Assembly: GCA_036871055.1 (NCBI GenBank)
Contig: CP141893.1
Span: forward strand, 124,001 to 188,000
Direction: 5' to 3'
Length of the DNA: 64,000 nt
Source of the DNA: Bisbaumannia sp015645095
Lineage (GTDB): Bacteria; Pseudomonadota; Gammaproteobacteria; Pseudomonadales; Halomonadaceae
Of the stretch, positions 42,801 through 50,592 are shown one piece after another. A program made the translations under genes and the position numbers. The notes below the pieces were generated by a model. The model saw only the letters and a list, made by a program, of their open reading frames with translations, ran no database searches and was not told the DNA's origin. The stretch's first letter is position 1. Every line of letters starts with the position of its first letter.

Positions 42801-43469
42801 CAGCTCCACCGGTTCGCCGCTCTCCAGGGCGCCCTGGGTGAGCAGCTCGCCGTCCGGATCGATCAGCACCGCCTTGTCGCCGATCCACCAGTCGAAGCCG
42901 AAGCGGTTGCCCTTGCGATGGCCGGCGGCCTTCATCACCCGGGTCAGGGCGAACTCCTGGCCGGAGCGGTTGATCAGGCTGGTCTTGCCGGCGTTCTCGA
43001 CCCCCATCACCAGGTACCAGGGCAGCCGGTAGCGGGCCCCGGGGCCGCCGCCGAGGCTATCCACCAGCTCCGCCAGGGTGGCGTCCAGGGTCTCTTCCTG
43101 GCGGCGTACCTCGCTGGCGATGGGGTCGTTCTGCAGGCGCTCGGCCTCCTGGCGTTCGGCGTCCAGCCGGCGCAGGCGGCGGGCCAGGCGGATCCCCCAG
43201 ACCACCGCCAGCAGGGTGGCCAGGGCGAGGATCGCCAGCAGTCGATGCAGTCGTGGCCCCAGGGGGTAGCCGCCGCGCAGCTCCCAGAGCGGGCCCAGCC
43301 ACCAGATCGCCGCGGCGGCGATCACCGCCAGCAGGCACCAGAGGGCGAAGGCGAGGCGACTCAGGCCCTTGGCCTGGTTGCCGCGCATCTTCGCCTGCTT
43401 TGCTCCGGCCTCGGCCCGGGCCATGCCGGGCACGAAGCGACTCAGCCTGGATTTCATGCTCTTCCACAT
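39819..43469 (-). CDS. tssM: T6SS membrane-complex protein TssM (VasK/IcmF)
   Basis: 1216 aa. Two N-terminal helices (about 39-58, 79-95), a cytoplasmic GTPase-like domain with Walker A GVENAGKT at 156-163, a third helix near 445 and a large periplasmic part ending in the TssM C-terminal beta domain. It spans the inner membrane with TssL and binds TssJ in the periplasm. Length and layout are normal. It begins 47 nt after tssA. Confidence 0.96.
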   Translation of the reverse strand: MWKSMKSRLSRFVPGMARAEAGAKQAKMRGNQAKGLSRLAFALWCLLAVIAAAAIWWLGPLWELRGGYPLGPRLHRLLAILALATLLAVVWGIRLARRLRRLDAERQEAERLQNDPIASEVRRQEETLDATLAELVDSLGGGPGARYRLPWYLVMGVENAGKTSLINRSGQEFALTRVMKAAGHRKGNRFGFDWWIGDKAVLIDPDGELLTQGALESGEPVELQQRLWDHFVAWLEHNRARRPLDGVVLVLDLARLSDARVAVRKAYAALLRARLRELMERHGARLPVYVTFSKMDLLHGFDDFFRHYSRQARRAPLGFTFSADSLDTPDRWAEEFADAFDGLLERLNRSLPTLLSECRDREERESVFRFVRQLAGLRDVLLGFLKEALSSDRFSTAAMVRGTYFTSVYQQGVPEDPFVDAAARRYGMSDAVQPAHRATRSALYFTEELFERVIYPEAGLAGDNARAARRRRQVRRLSLLACLFGGAVLVGGWSHFYQKNTQALAAVEEKAEEFLATQPRELRSDDPTGYALLEPLDRLREATLAFADTRTHLPWLADMGLYQGHKVGRAVDDAYRAVLEHYFLPALMVGIMDDMNRAEPGSNAQLALLRQLRMLSDASGRQPQRVRDFMARRWQGDFPQRGSVQRRLLDHLDYALAHTDLAGHAAAGDPEAQLAMAPFGGSLQAAQRTLAELPMDERVYATLKAGSDRRSGAALDLRQGVGPAFSAVFMARDDDNDALRIPSLVTRRGFEGYFLNELDQATELALVDLWVLGQRDDIDFSEADRARLQGALRERYISDYHVTWREALERIELVPLPDLHQAVVVTDTLLGASRPLDRLLGEVAQQTRLYPELPVDDEAARQALERSPRYRLAGDIERHFVPLNGLLEARGDNPADLAEIKGAVGELRDYLRQVQGASDPGRAAFVTVRDRLVLSGGDPIHTLRRLAEETPAPVGPMLESLADQSWRLLMTSAIRHMEHQWLDEVVAPYRERLAGRYPLARDASREVALGDFEAFFAPGGILDGFYQDNLRPFIEAAPEQLEDAEGNSLIRPGVLAAVRQGERIREAYFGRDGALDVEFSLEPLSLSPDKRRSVISVDGQLIEYAHSGSHRVSMIWPNALRGDTESRVTLVPSQVNRSPRSLTRGGAWAWFRLLDQAQITGAGERELELRFQVDGGTMSYRLHANGSRNPFTRPLAAGFRLPTALYAEGGLHADDA

Positions 43470-43475
43470 GTGCCG

Positions 43476-43520
43476 TTAACCCTCGTCCCTGTCGATGTGC
43501 TTGGTGATGCCATTGGTCAT
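43476..43520 (-). CDS. Possible 14-aa peptide between tssA and tssM
   Basis: ATG overlaps the tssA stop (ATGA) and lies behind GAGGAGG; the frame reads MTNGITKHIDRDEG and stops 6 nt before the tssM start. Perhaps a coupling or leader peptide that carries ribosomes from tssA to tssM. Length is too short to judge coding. Confidence 0.25.
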   Translation of the reverse strand: MTNGITKHIDRDEG

Positions 43521-44923
43521 TGCAGTGCCTCCTCGAGCCGCGCCAGCAGCGCCGGCTCCCAGGCTTCCAGGCCGATCTCGGCGATGCTCTGCTGGATGGC
43601 CCGATAGTGTTGGGTGGCCAGGGCGGCGAGCCCCGCCTCGCGCAGCAGGTCGGCGCTGGCCAGGCGCCAGTAGGCCGCGTCCCGGGGGGCCTGTGCCGCC
43701 GCCAGTCCCTGGTCGAGGCCGGCCAGGGCCGCTGCCAGGTCGCCCTCGGCGAGGCGCTCGCGGGCCTCGTCGAGGCCGGCCTGCCAGGGGTCGCCCCCGG
43801 CGCCGCCGGCCGCCATGGCCGGGGCGGCCGCCGGTTGCAGCCAGCGCCGGGTCTCGTCGTCGACGAAGGGGCTGCCGTCGTTGAAGCGCAGCCCCTCCAG
43901 GCCCGGCAGGCGGGCCACGAAGCGTGCCGCCTCGTCGCGAATCGCCTCGGCGCAGCGTGGATGGCCGAGGCGTTCCGCCAGGCCGGCGCTGAGGCGATGC
44001 CCCTCCAGCCAGTAGGGGCTCAGCGCGAGGCTGGTCTCGATGCGCCGCCACAGGGCGGTGTCGCCGCCGCGGGCCAGGGCCTCCCGGTAGTCGGCCGCCC
44101 GGTCCGCGGCGATGGGGGCCAGCTCGGTGCGGCCATCGTCCCGGGCGGCGGGCAGTGACTGGATCAGGCTCCAGACGGCATGGCGGCGCAGCCGGTAGCC
44201 CAGGGCCTCGTCGGGGACCTGGTCGTTGAGGAAGTCGGCCATGGCCAGTAGGGCCTGGCGGTTGCCACGCTCGTTGCCCGACTCCAGTCGCGCCTCGGGG
44301 GCCGCGGGGGCCGGGGCCGTCGCGGGTGGCGTCGTCCCGGCGCCGGCGGGCTTGGCCGCCTCGCCCTGATCGGCCGGCTGGCCGGGGGCCAGCCGCTCCA
44401 GCAGGCGCTGCAGCTCCTCCAGGGCGTCCAGCGGCAGCTCCCGGGCCGCGGCGGCGTCGTTCAGGGCGGCCAGGGCCGCCAGGGCGTCGTCGTGGTGCGA
44501 GGCCTGGCTAAAGCGCAGGCCTCCGGCGAGCTTGACCGCCCGCTGGGTGAACTGGGTGAACAGCTTGGGCCGGGCCCGGGCGCCACGGGGGCCGGCGTAG
44601 GGCGTGGCGCTCTCCCACCAGGCCGCCAGGCTACCGGCCAGCAGTTCCAGGGAGAGGGTGAAACGCCGCGGGCTGGCATCGTGCTGCAGGCAGTGCAGGA
44701 GGTGGCCGAGCACCCGCAGGTCCTTGCCCGCCTCGGCGAGCAGGCGGGCGGCCCGGGCCTCGGCGCCGGCCCAGTCCATCTCGCCGTGCTGCAGCGAGCC
44801 GATCTTCATCATCTCCTCGTCGAGCCAGGCGAAGTCGGCCAGCTCGTCCAGGGGTGGTGCCTCGGGGGCCGGCGCCAGGGGCGCCAGCAGGGGCTCGAGG
44901 TGGGTGCGGTCGGTGATTCGCAT
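43517..44923 (-). CDS. tssA: T6SS cap/assembly protein TssA (VasJ)
   Basis: 468 aa. ImpA_N-type N-terminus (LEPLLAPLAPAPEAPPLDEL, FAWLDEEMMKIGSLQHGEMD), then helical regions with FTQFTQRAVKLAGGLRF, a Pro/Ala-rich linker (about 205-230) and the VasJ-type C-terminal domain that organises the growing sheath. ATG 44923 has AAGGAG before it; the ATG further up lacks a site. Between vasI and tssM as in V. cholerae. Confidence 0.9.
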   Translation of the reverse strand: MRITDRTHLEPLLAPLAPAPEAPPLDELADFAWLDEEMMKIGSLQHGEMDWAGAEARAARLLAEAGKDLRVLGHLLHCLQHDASPRRFTLSLELLAGSLAAWWESATPYAGPRGARARPKLFTQFTQRAVKLAGGLRFSQASHHDDALAALAALNDAAAARELPLDALEELQRLLERLAPGQPADQGEAAKPAGAGTTPPATAPAPAAPEARLESGNERGNRQALLAMADFLNDQVPDEALGYRLRRHAVWSLIQSLPAARDDGRTELAPIAADRAADYREALARGGDTALWRRIETSLALSPYWLEGHRLSAGLAERLGHPRCAEAIRDEAARFVARLPGLEGLRFNDGSPFVDDETRRWLQPAAAPAMAAGGAGGDPWQAGLDEARERLAEGDLAAALAGLDQGLAAAQAPRDAAYWRLASADLLREAGLAALATQHYRAIQQSIAEIGLEAWEPALLARLEEALQ

Positions 44924-44933
44924 GCTCGGCTCC

Positions 44934-45569
44934 TTACCAGCGACAGGCATCGCGCAGGGGCTGGATCTGCTGGCGCAGGTCGCCCAGCTCGAAGCGCAGG
45001 CCGTCGAGGGGGGCCAGGTCGCTGGCCAGGGTCAGGGTCTCGCTATCCAGCAGCCGGCGCAGGGTGTCGATGGCGGGCAGGCCGCGTCCGCCGCTGACCA
45101 CATGGCCGCCGTCGCGGATGCGCCAGGTCTGGGCCAGGTCGCCCCGGGCGCCGCCCAGGCGCAGCGCCGCCCGGGGGGCGTCGAGGGCCTCGGGCAGGTG
45201 CAGCTGGAAACGGGTGATCGACTCCTTGCAGCTGATCACCAGCACCGGACGCGGCGGGACGCTGCCCAGGGCCGGGGCGGTCAGCAGCACCTCGTCGTCG
45301 GCGATACCGGCGAGCAGGCCGAAGGCGTCGTCGTCGCGGCGTGCCTCCTGATCGAGCACCGCCTGCCACAGCGCCGGCAGCGCATCGTCGGCGGGGGCCG
45401 GGGCGTCCTGGAAGAGGGCGTCGTAGCAGCGCAGGCGGTCGAGCCGGGAGTCGAGGGTGGCGCACTGCCGGGCCTCGACCAGGCGCGCGGCCTCGTCGGC
45501 CTGGGCCGGCGACAGGGCCAGCCAGGCCAGGGGCAGGGCCAGCAGCAGGGGGGGGGTCGGCAGCCTCAT
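44934..45569 (-). CDS. vasI: T6SS-associated periplasmic protein VasI/TagO
   Basis: 211 aa with a signal peptide (MRLPTPPLLLALPLAWLALS...AQA). The mature part opens with the VasI pattern C-x-x-L-x-x-RLxCYD (CATLDSRLDRLRCYDALF) and has two more Cys (CKES, DACRW). Its exact function is not established. ATG 45569 overlaps the stop of the sigma-54 regulator (ATGA). Confidence 0.85.
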   Translation of the reverse strand: MRLPTPPLLLALPLAWLALSPAQADEAARLVEARQCATLDSRLDRLRCYDALFQDAPAPADDALPALWQAVLDQEARRDDDAFGLLAGIADDEVLLTAPALGSVPPRPVLVISCKESITRFQLHLPEALDAPRAALRLGGARGDLAQTWRIRDGGHVVSGGRGLPAIDTLRRLLDSETLTLASDLAPLDGLRFELGDLRQQIQPLRDACRW

Positions 45570-47128
45570 GGGGTATCCAGCTCCAGCCGTTGGCATTTAT
45601 GGGCCAGGGTGCGCTTGGGCAGCCCCAGGCTCTCGGCGGCCCGGGCGCGGTTGCCGTCGAAGCGGGCCAGCCGCTGGCGGATCAGGGTGGCCTCGAAGTG
45701 ACGCATCGCCTGACGCAGGTCGTCGATGGCATAGAGGTCGAGTTCGTTGGCCGAGGCACGGGAGGCCGGCGCCAGGGTGCCGGCGTCGACGCCGGGCAGC
45801 GCCGAGGGGCCGATGTCCGCGCCGGGGCGGGTCATGGCGCAGGCGTAGTCGATCAGGTTCTTGAGCTCGCGCACGTTGCCGGGGTAGTCCCGCTCGCGCA
45901 GCAGGCGCAGGGCCGCGGAGGTGATGCCCATTTCCGGGCGTCCCTCCCGGGCGCAGAAGTCGGCGATAAAGGCCTCCACCAGCAGGGGAATGTCCTCGCG
46001 GCGCGCCGCCAGCGGCGGCAGCGCCAGGGGGAACTGGCCGAGCCGGTAGTAGAGGTCGGCGCGGAAACCGCGGTCGCGAATGCGCTCGCGCAGCGGCTGG
46101 TGGGTGGCGGCGATCAGCCGCAGGTCGGCCTGGCGCTCCTCGCCGGCGCCCAGGGGGCGGTAGCGGCCGCTCTCCAGGACCCGCAGCAGCTTGGCCTGGA
46201 GCGGCAGCGGCATGTCGCCGATCTCGTCGAGGAAGAGGGTGCCGCCGTCGGCCTGGCCGATCAGCCCGTCCCGGGCCTGGTCGGCGCCGGAGAAGGCGCC
46301 CTTGGTGTGGCCGAACAGCTCCGCCTCGAGCAGCGACTCGGGGATGGCGGCGCAGTTGATGGCCATGAAGGGGCCCTCGGCCCGCGCCGAGAGGCGATGG
46401 ATCGCCCGGGCCACCCGGTCCTTGCCGGTGCCGGTCTCGCCCTGCAGCAGCACCGCCAGGTTGGTCTCGGCGGCGCGCACCACCCGGTCGCGCAGCGCCT
46501 GGCTGGCCGCGGAGGTGCCCAGCAGGTCCTCGCCGAGGCGCTCGGCCAGGGCGCGGCGCCGGGCCCCATCGCTGAGCTGGGTCAGGGAGTCGCGCAGCCG
46601 CGCCTGGCGGTCGCGCTCGTCCTGGTGGCGCGCCAGGCGCGCCCAGAGCCGGCACAGCAGGGCTTCGAAGGCGGCGAAGCCGGGATCGTCGAGCAGCGCC
46701 GCGAGGCGCTCGGGGGTGTCCGCCAGGGCCAGGGCGCCCAGCCACTCCCGGGCGCCGTCCTGGGCACGCAGCGGGCGGATCTCCAGGTGCCACTCATGGG
46801 AGAGTCCGGCCACCTGGGCCTGGAAGTCCGGGTGATCGAGACGCGAGCGGGCCTCGCCCAGGGCCAGGCGCAGCGGCTCGCCGCGGCGGATGGCATGGGC
46901 ATAGGGGTGGCGGAAGTCGTCGCAGGCCAGGTGCCAGTCGGCGTCGTCGCCGGCCAGCCGGCGGCCGTTCTCCGCCAGGTAGAGGCAGTCGACCCAGGCC
47001 GTGGGCCGGCAATCGCCCAGCACTTCCCGGGCCCGGCGGCGCAGGGCCGGCGGGGCCTCGCTCTCCACCAGGGCCAGTGCCAGGGCCATGCCGTCCAGGC
47101 GGGTGACCTCCCGCTCCCGAGACGCCAT
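45566..47128 (-). CDS. vasH: Sigma-54-dependent activator VasH
   Basis: 520 aa. N-terminal sensor-like region (1-200), AAA+ domain with Walker A GETGTGKD (230-237), GAFSGA loop at 277-282 (usual form GAFTGA), Walker B FLDEIG (299-304), R-finger regions, and a C-terminal Fis-type HTH (AAESLGLPKRTLAHKCQRL). In V. cholerae VasH activates sigma-54 promoters of hcp-vgrG operons. Thr to Ser in the loop that contacts sigma-54 is conservative and occurs elsewhere. Followed by vasI and preceded by clpV. Confidence 0.9.
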   Translation of the reverse strand: MASREREVTRLDGMALALALVESEAPPALRRRAREVLGDCRPTAWVDCLYLAENGRRLAGDDADWHLACDDFRHPYAHAIRRGEPLRLALGEARSRLDHPDFQAQVAGLSHEWHLEIRPLRAQDGAREWLGALALADTPERLAALLDDPGFAAFEALLCRLWARLARHQDERDRQARLRDSLTQLSDGARRRALAERLGEDLLGTSAASQALRDRVVRAAETNLAVLLQGETGTGKDRVARAIHRLSARAEGPFMAINCAAIPESLLEAELFGHTKGAFSGADQARDGLIGQADGGTLFLDEIGDMPLPLQAKLLRVLESGRYRPLGAGEERQADLRLIAATHQPLRERIRDRGFRADLYYRLGQFPLALPPLAARREDIPLLVEAFIADFCAREGRPEMGITSAALRLLRERDYPGNVRELKNLIDYACAMTRPGADIGPSALPGVDAGTLAPASRASANELDLYAIDDLRQAMRHFEATLIRQRLARFDGNRARAAESLGLPKRTLAHKCQRLELDTP

Positions 47129-47131
47129 GGC

Positions 47132-49741
47132 TCAGGCCACCTCCGCGGTGAAGCCACCGTCGGCATCGACGCCCAGCACCACCCGGGAGACCGGCTCCTG
47201 GCGGGCCAGGCGCTCGAGCAGGGCGCGGGAGAGCGGCGGCAGCAGCTCGCCGTCGATCACCGACTCCAGCATGCGCGCGCCGTTCTCGCTGCGGGTGGCC
47301 CGGGCGCGGATCGCCTGCGCCAGGGCCTCGTCCAGCACCACCTCGGCCTGGCGGTGGCGGGCGCCGAGGCGTGCGGCCAGGCTCGCCAGCTTGGCGCCGA
47401 CGATGGCATCCAGGGTGGCGTCGTCCAGGGGGCGGTAGGGCACCACCTCCATGCGCGCCAGCAGGGCCGGGCGGAAGAAGTCCGCGAGTACCGGGTAGAG
47501 CGCCTCGTCCAGGGCCTCGGGGGCGTCGGCATGGGCGACGATGGCCTCGTAGCCGAGGTTGGAGGTGAGGAAGAAGAGCACGTTCTTGCAGTCGATCAGG
47601 CGCCCCTCGCCATCGGCCAGCTCGCCCTTGTCGAAGGCCTGGTAGAAGAGGTTGAGCACGTCCGGGTGGGCCTTCTCCACCTCGTCGAGGAGCACCACCG
47701 AGTAGGGGCGCTGGCGGATCGCCTCGGTGAGCAGGCCGCCCTCGCCGAAGCCCACGTAGCCGGGCGGCGAGCCGATCAGCCGCGACACCGTGTGCTTCTC
47801 CTGGTACTCGGACATGTTGATGGTGGTGAGGAACTGGCGGCCGCCGTAGAGCTGCTCGGCGATCTGCACCACCGTCTCGGTCTTGCCGACGCCGCTGGGG
47901 CCCACCAGCAGGAAGGCGCCCAGGGGGCGGCCGGGGCGGCGCAGGTCGGCGCGGGCGGTGAGCAGGTGGCGGTGGATGCGCTCGATGGCCACGCCCTGGC
48001 CCTGCACCTCGCGGCCCAGGTGCTCGGGCAGCTCGGTGAGGCGGGTCAGGGCGTCGCGGGTCATGCGTTCCACCGGGACGCCGGTCCAGTCGCCGATCAC
48101 CTGGGCGATCTGGGCCTCCTCGACGCTGGCGTTGACCAGGGCGAACTCCCGCTGCAGGGCCTCCAGCTCGGCCTCGCGCTCGGCCAGCTCGGCGCGGGCC
48201 GCGCTGCGCTCCGCCTCCGGGGTGTCGTCCTCGAGCAGGCGGCGGTGCAGGGCGAGGATGGCGTCGACGCCCTGGCGCTGGGCCTCCCAGGCGGCCTCCA
48301 GGCTGGCCAGCTCGTCGTCGAGGCGGGCCAGCCGGGTGCTCAGCTCGTCGACCAGGGCGGCGTCCGGGGTGCGCCCCAGCAGTCGCTCGCGGTCGAGCTG
48401 GTCGCGCTCGCGCTGGGCCGCCAGGTGTTCGCTCTTGAGGTGGCTGAGGCGCCGCGGCGGGGTGTCCAGGGCCTGGGCCAGGCGGGTGCAGGCGGTGTCC
48501 AGGACGTCGATGGCCTTGTCGGGCAGCTGGCGGCCGGCCAGGTAGCGGGCCGAGAGCTCGGCGGCGGCGCGCAGGCCGCTGTCGCCGATCAGCACGCCGT
48601 GGGCGGCCTCGTAGGTGTCGCGCAGGCCGCGCAGGATCACCAGCGCCTGGGCGGTGCTGGGCTCGGCCAGGCTGACCGGCTGGAAGCGCCGCGACAGGGC
48701 GGGGTCCTTCTCGAAGTACTTCTTGTACTCGCGCCAGGTGGTGGCGGCGATGGTGCGCAGCTCGCCCCGGGCCAGGGCCGGCTTGAGCAGGTTGGCGGCG
48801 TCGCTGCCGCCCTCGGCGTTGCCGGCGCCGATCAGGGTGTGGGCCTCGTCGATAAACAGCAGGATGGGCCGTGGCGCGGCCTTGACCTCCTCGATCACCG
48901 CCTTGAGGCGCTTCTCGAACTCGCCCTTGACCGCGGCGCCGGCCTGCAGGGCGCCGATGTCCAGGGCCAGCAGCTCGACCCCGGCCAGGGCGCCGGGCAC
49001 CCGGCCCTCGACGATGCGCGCGGCCAGGCCCTCCACCACGGCGCTCTTGCCGACCCCGGCGTCGCCGATGACGATGGGGTTGTTCTTGCGCCGGCGGCCG
49101 AGGATATCGAGCATCTGATCGATCTCGGGATCGCGGCCCAGCACCGGGTCGAGCTCGCCGCGCCGGGCCTGTTCGGTGAGCGAGCTGGCGAAGCGCGCCA
49201 GGGCGCTGTCGGGCTCGTCGCCCGGGGCCGCGCGGCGCGGGGCGGTCGCCGCCTCGGGGCTTGGCGCCTCGGCGGAGTCGGCGGTGAGGCGAGCGAAGTC
49301 GCGGCGCAGGGCCTCGCGGTTGATGTCGGCCAGCAGGGCGACGCCGCCGGACCCCAGGTAGCGGGGGGCGTTGTGCAGCAGGGCGGTGAAGATCATGCCG
49401 CTGCGCAGGCTGTCGTGGCGGAACTCGGTGGTGGCCAGCAGCCAGGCGTCCTGGAGCAGTTCCACCAGCAGCGGCGAGAAGCTCGGCGTGGTGACCCGCA
49501 GGTCCTGGGGGGGCCGGCTCTCCTCGGCGAGGCGGGCGCGCAGCTGGGCGGCGTCGATGCCCGCGGCCTCGAGCAGGCAGCGCAGGTCGCACAGCGGCTG
49601 GTCGATCAGCGCCTGCAACAGGTGCCCGGCGGTGACCTCCGGGGCCTGCTGTTCGGCGCACAGCACGGCGGCCTGTTCGAGGCCCTGGCGGGCGATGGCG
49701 TTGAGGCGGCCGATAAGGGCCGGAAGCTCTACCCTGAGCAT
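47132..49741 (-). CDS. tssH: T6SS sheath-disassembly ATPase TssH/ClpV
   Basis: 869 aa. ClpV/ClpB-type: N-domain (GRLNAIARQGLEQAAVLCAE and following) that binds the TssC helix, AAA-1 with GDAGVGKS (226-233), a coiled-coil M-domain near 430-520, AAA-2 with GPSGVGKT. It unfolds the contracted TssB/TssC sheath for reuse. ATG 49741 has GGAG at ideal spacing; a longer frame upstream is the antisense-free shadow of tssL. Confidence 0.96.
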   Translation of the reverse strand: MLRVELPALIGRLNAIARQGLEQAAVLCAEQQAPEVTAGHLLQALIDQPLCDLRCLLEAAGIDAAQLRARLAEESRPPQDLRVTTPSFSPLLVELLQDAWLLATTEFRHDSLRSGMIFTALLHNAPRYLGSGGVALLADINREALRRDFARLTADSAEAPSPEAATAPRRAAPGDEPDSALARFASSLTEQARRGELDPVLGRDPEIDQMLDILGRRRKNNPIVIGDAGVGKSAVVEGLAARIVEGRVPGALAGVELLALDIGALQAGAAVKGEFEKRLKAVIEEVKAAPRPILLFIDEAHTLIGAGNAEGGSDAANLLKPALARGELRTIAATTWREYKKYFEKDPALSRRFQPVSLAEPSTAQALVILRGLRDTYEAAHGVLIGDSGLRAAAELSARYLAGRQLPDKAIDVLDTACTRLAQALDTPPRRLSHLKSEHLAAQRERDQLDRERLLGRTPDAALVDELSTRLARLDDELASLEAAWEAQRQGVDAILALHRRLLEDDTPEAERSAARAELAEREAELEALQREFALVNASVEEAQIAQVIGDWTGVPVERMTRDALTRLTELPEHLGREVQGQGVAIERIHRHLLTARADLRRPGRPLGAFLLVGPSGVGKTETVVQIAEQLYGGRQFLTTINMSEYQEKHTVSRLIGSPPGYVGFGEGGLLTEAIRQRPYSVVLLDEVEKAHPDVLNLFYQAFDKGELADGEGRLIDCKNVLFFLTSNLGYEAIVAHADAPEALDEALYPVLADFFRPALLARMEVVPYRPLDDATLDAIVGAKLASLAARLGARHRQAEVVLDEALAQAIRARATRSENGARMLESVIDGELLPPLSRALLERLARQEPVSRVVLGVDADGGFTAEVA

Positions 49742-49749
49742 GCTATCTC

Positions 49750-50589
49750 CTATCGAAAGATCTGATCGAGCAGGCCGGTGACCTGGAGGGCCTGCTGGTC
49801 CAGCGACCAGGCCAGGCCCGCGTAGGTGGCCACCATGGCGCCGGCGAAGAGGGTGAAGAGGGCCCACACCGGCAGGCCCTGGCCGCGGCGGCGGCCGCCG
49901 CCCATGACGTTGTCGAGGGGCCGGGTCAGCTCGTCCTCGGGGGGCGTCTCCAGGGAGGCCAGCAGGTCGCCGAGGGCGCGCACCACCTGCTCGTATTCGT
50001 CGCGGCCCTGGGGCATCACCTTGTAGCGACCCTCGAAGCCGAGGCACAGGCAGAGGTAGATGAAGGCCAGGATGTCCCGGTAGCGGCGCGGCTCCTGCTG
50101 CAGGCGGGCGAGGATCGAGAAGACCTTCTCGCCGCCCCAGGTCTCGTTGTGGAAGCGGGTCAGCAGGGAGTGCTCGGCCCAGACGCTCTGGCGCCCCCAG
50201 GGGGTGCCCATCACCGCCTCGTCGATGAAGGAGCAGAGCACGTAGCGGTAGGCCAGCAGGGTGGGGCGGTCGTAGCCCTGCTCGGTGAGTTCGATCTCGA
50301 TGGCGGCGATCTCGTCCACCACCTGGCGGTAGAGGCGCTCGATATCGTCCAGGGCCTCCAGCTGGCGGACCCGCAGTACCATGCCCAGCAGGCCGCTGGC
50401 GGCATCCACCAGGGGGTTGAGGTTGTAGCCGCGCAGCCGGAACCAGAACGCCTCGTCGGCGTCCAGGTGTTCGGCGTGACTATGGATCAGGTGCTCGAGG
50501 CCGCGGTCGTCGATGCGATCCTCGTGGCGGCCGACCTCCGAAAATTCCGCGTCCTCGATGCCGTCGCGACGGCGCACTAGCTCGTTCAT
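49750..50589 (-). CDS. tssL: T6SS membrane protein TssL (DotU/VasF)
   Basis: 279 aa. DotU domain with FWFRLRGYNLNPLVDAASGL, YVLCSFIDEAVMGTPWGRQS, and FIYLCLCLGFEGRYKV, then one C-terminal helix (VWALFTLFAGAMVATYAGLA) that anchors it in the inner membrane. No peptidoglycan-binding OmpA domain. Partner of TssM. Confidence 0.95.
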   Translation of the reverse strand: MNELVRRRDGIEDAEFSEVGRHEDRIDDRGLEHLIHSHAEHLDADEAFWFRLRGYNLNPLVDAASGLLGMVLRVRQLEALDDIERLYRQVVDEIAAIEIELTEQGYDRPTLLAYRYVLCSFIDEAVMGTPWGRQSVWAEHSLLTRFHNETWGGEKVFSILARLQQEPRRYRDILAFIYLCLCLGFEGRYKVMPQGRDEYEQVVRALGDLLASLETPPEDELTRPLDNVMGGGRRRGQGLPVWALFTLFAGAMVATYAGLAWSLDQQALQVTGLLDQIFR

Positions 50590-50592
50590 GGC

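Noticed and set aside
39798..43607. A 1269-codon plus-strand frame opposite tssM
   Set aside because: Same reason: antisense shadow of tssM with biased composition and no recognisable domain.
45341..49765. A 1474-codon open frame on the plus strand opposite tssH and vasH
   Set aside because: Very low complexity (Gly/Ala/Gln/Leu-rich), no motif, and exactly antisense to well-supported genes; a product of high GC at third codon positions.
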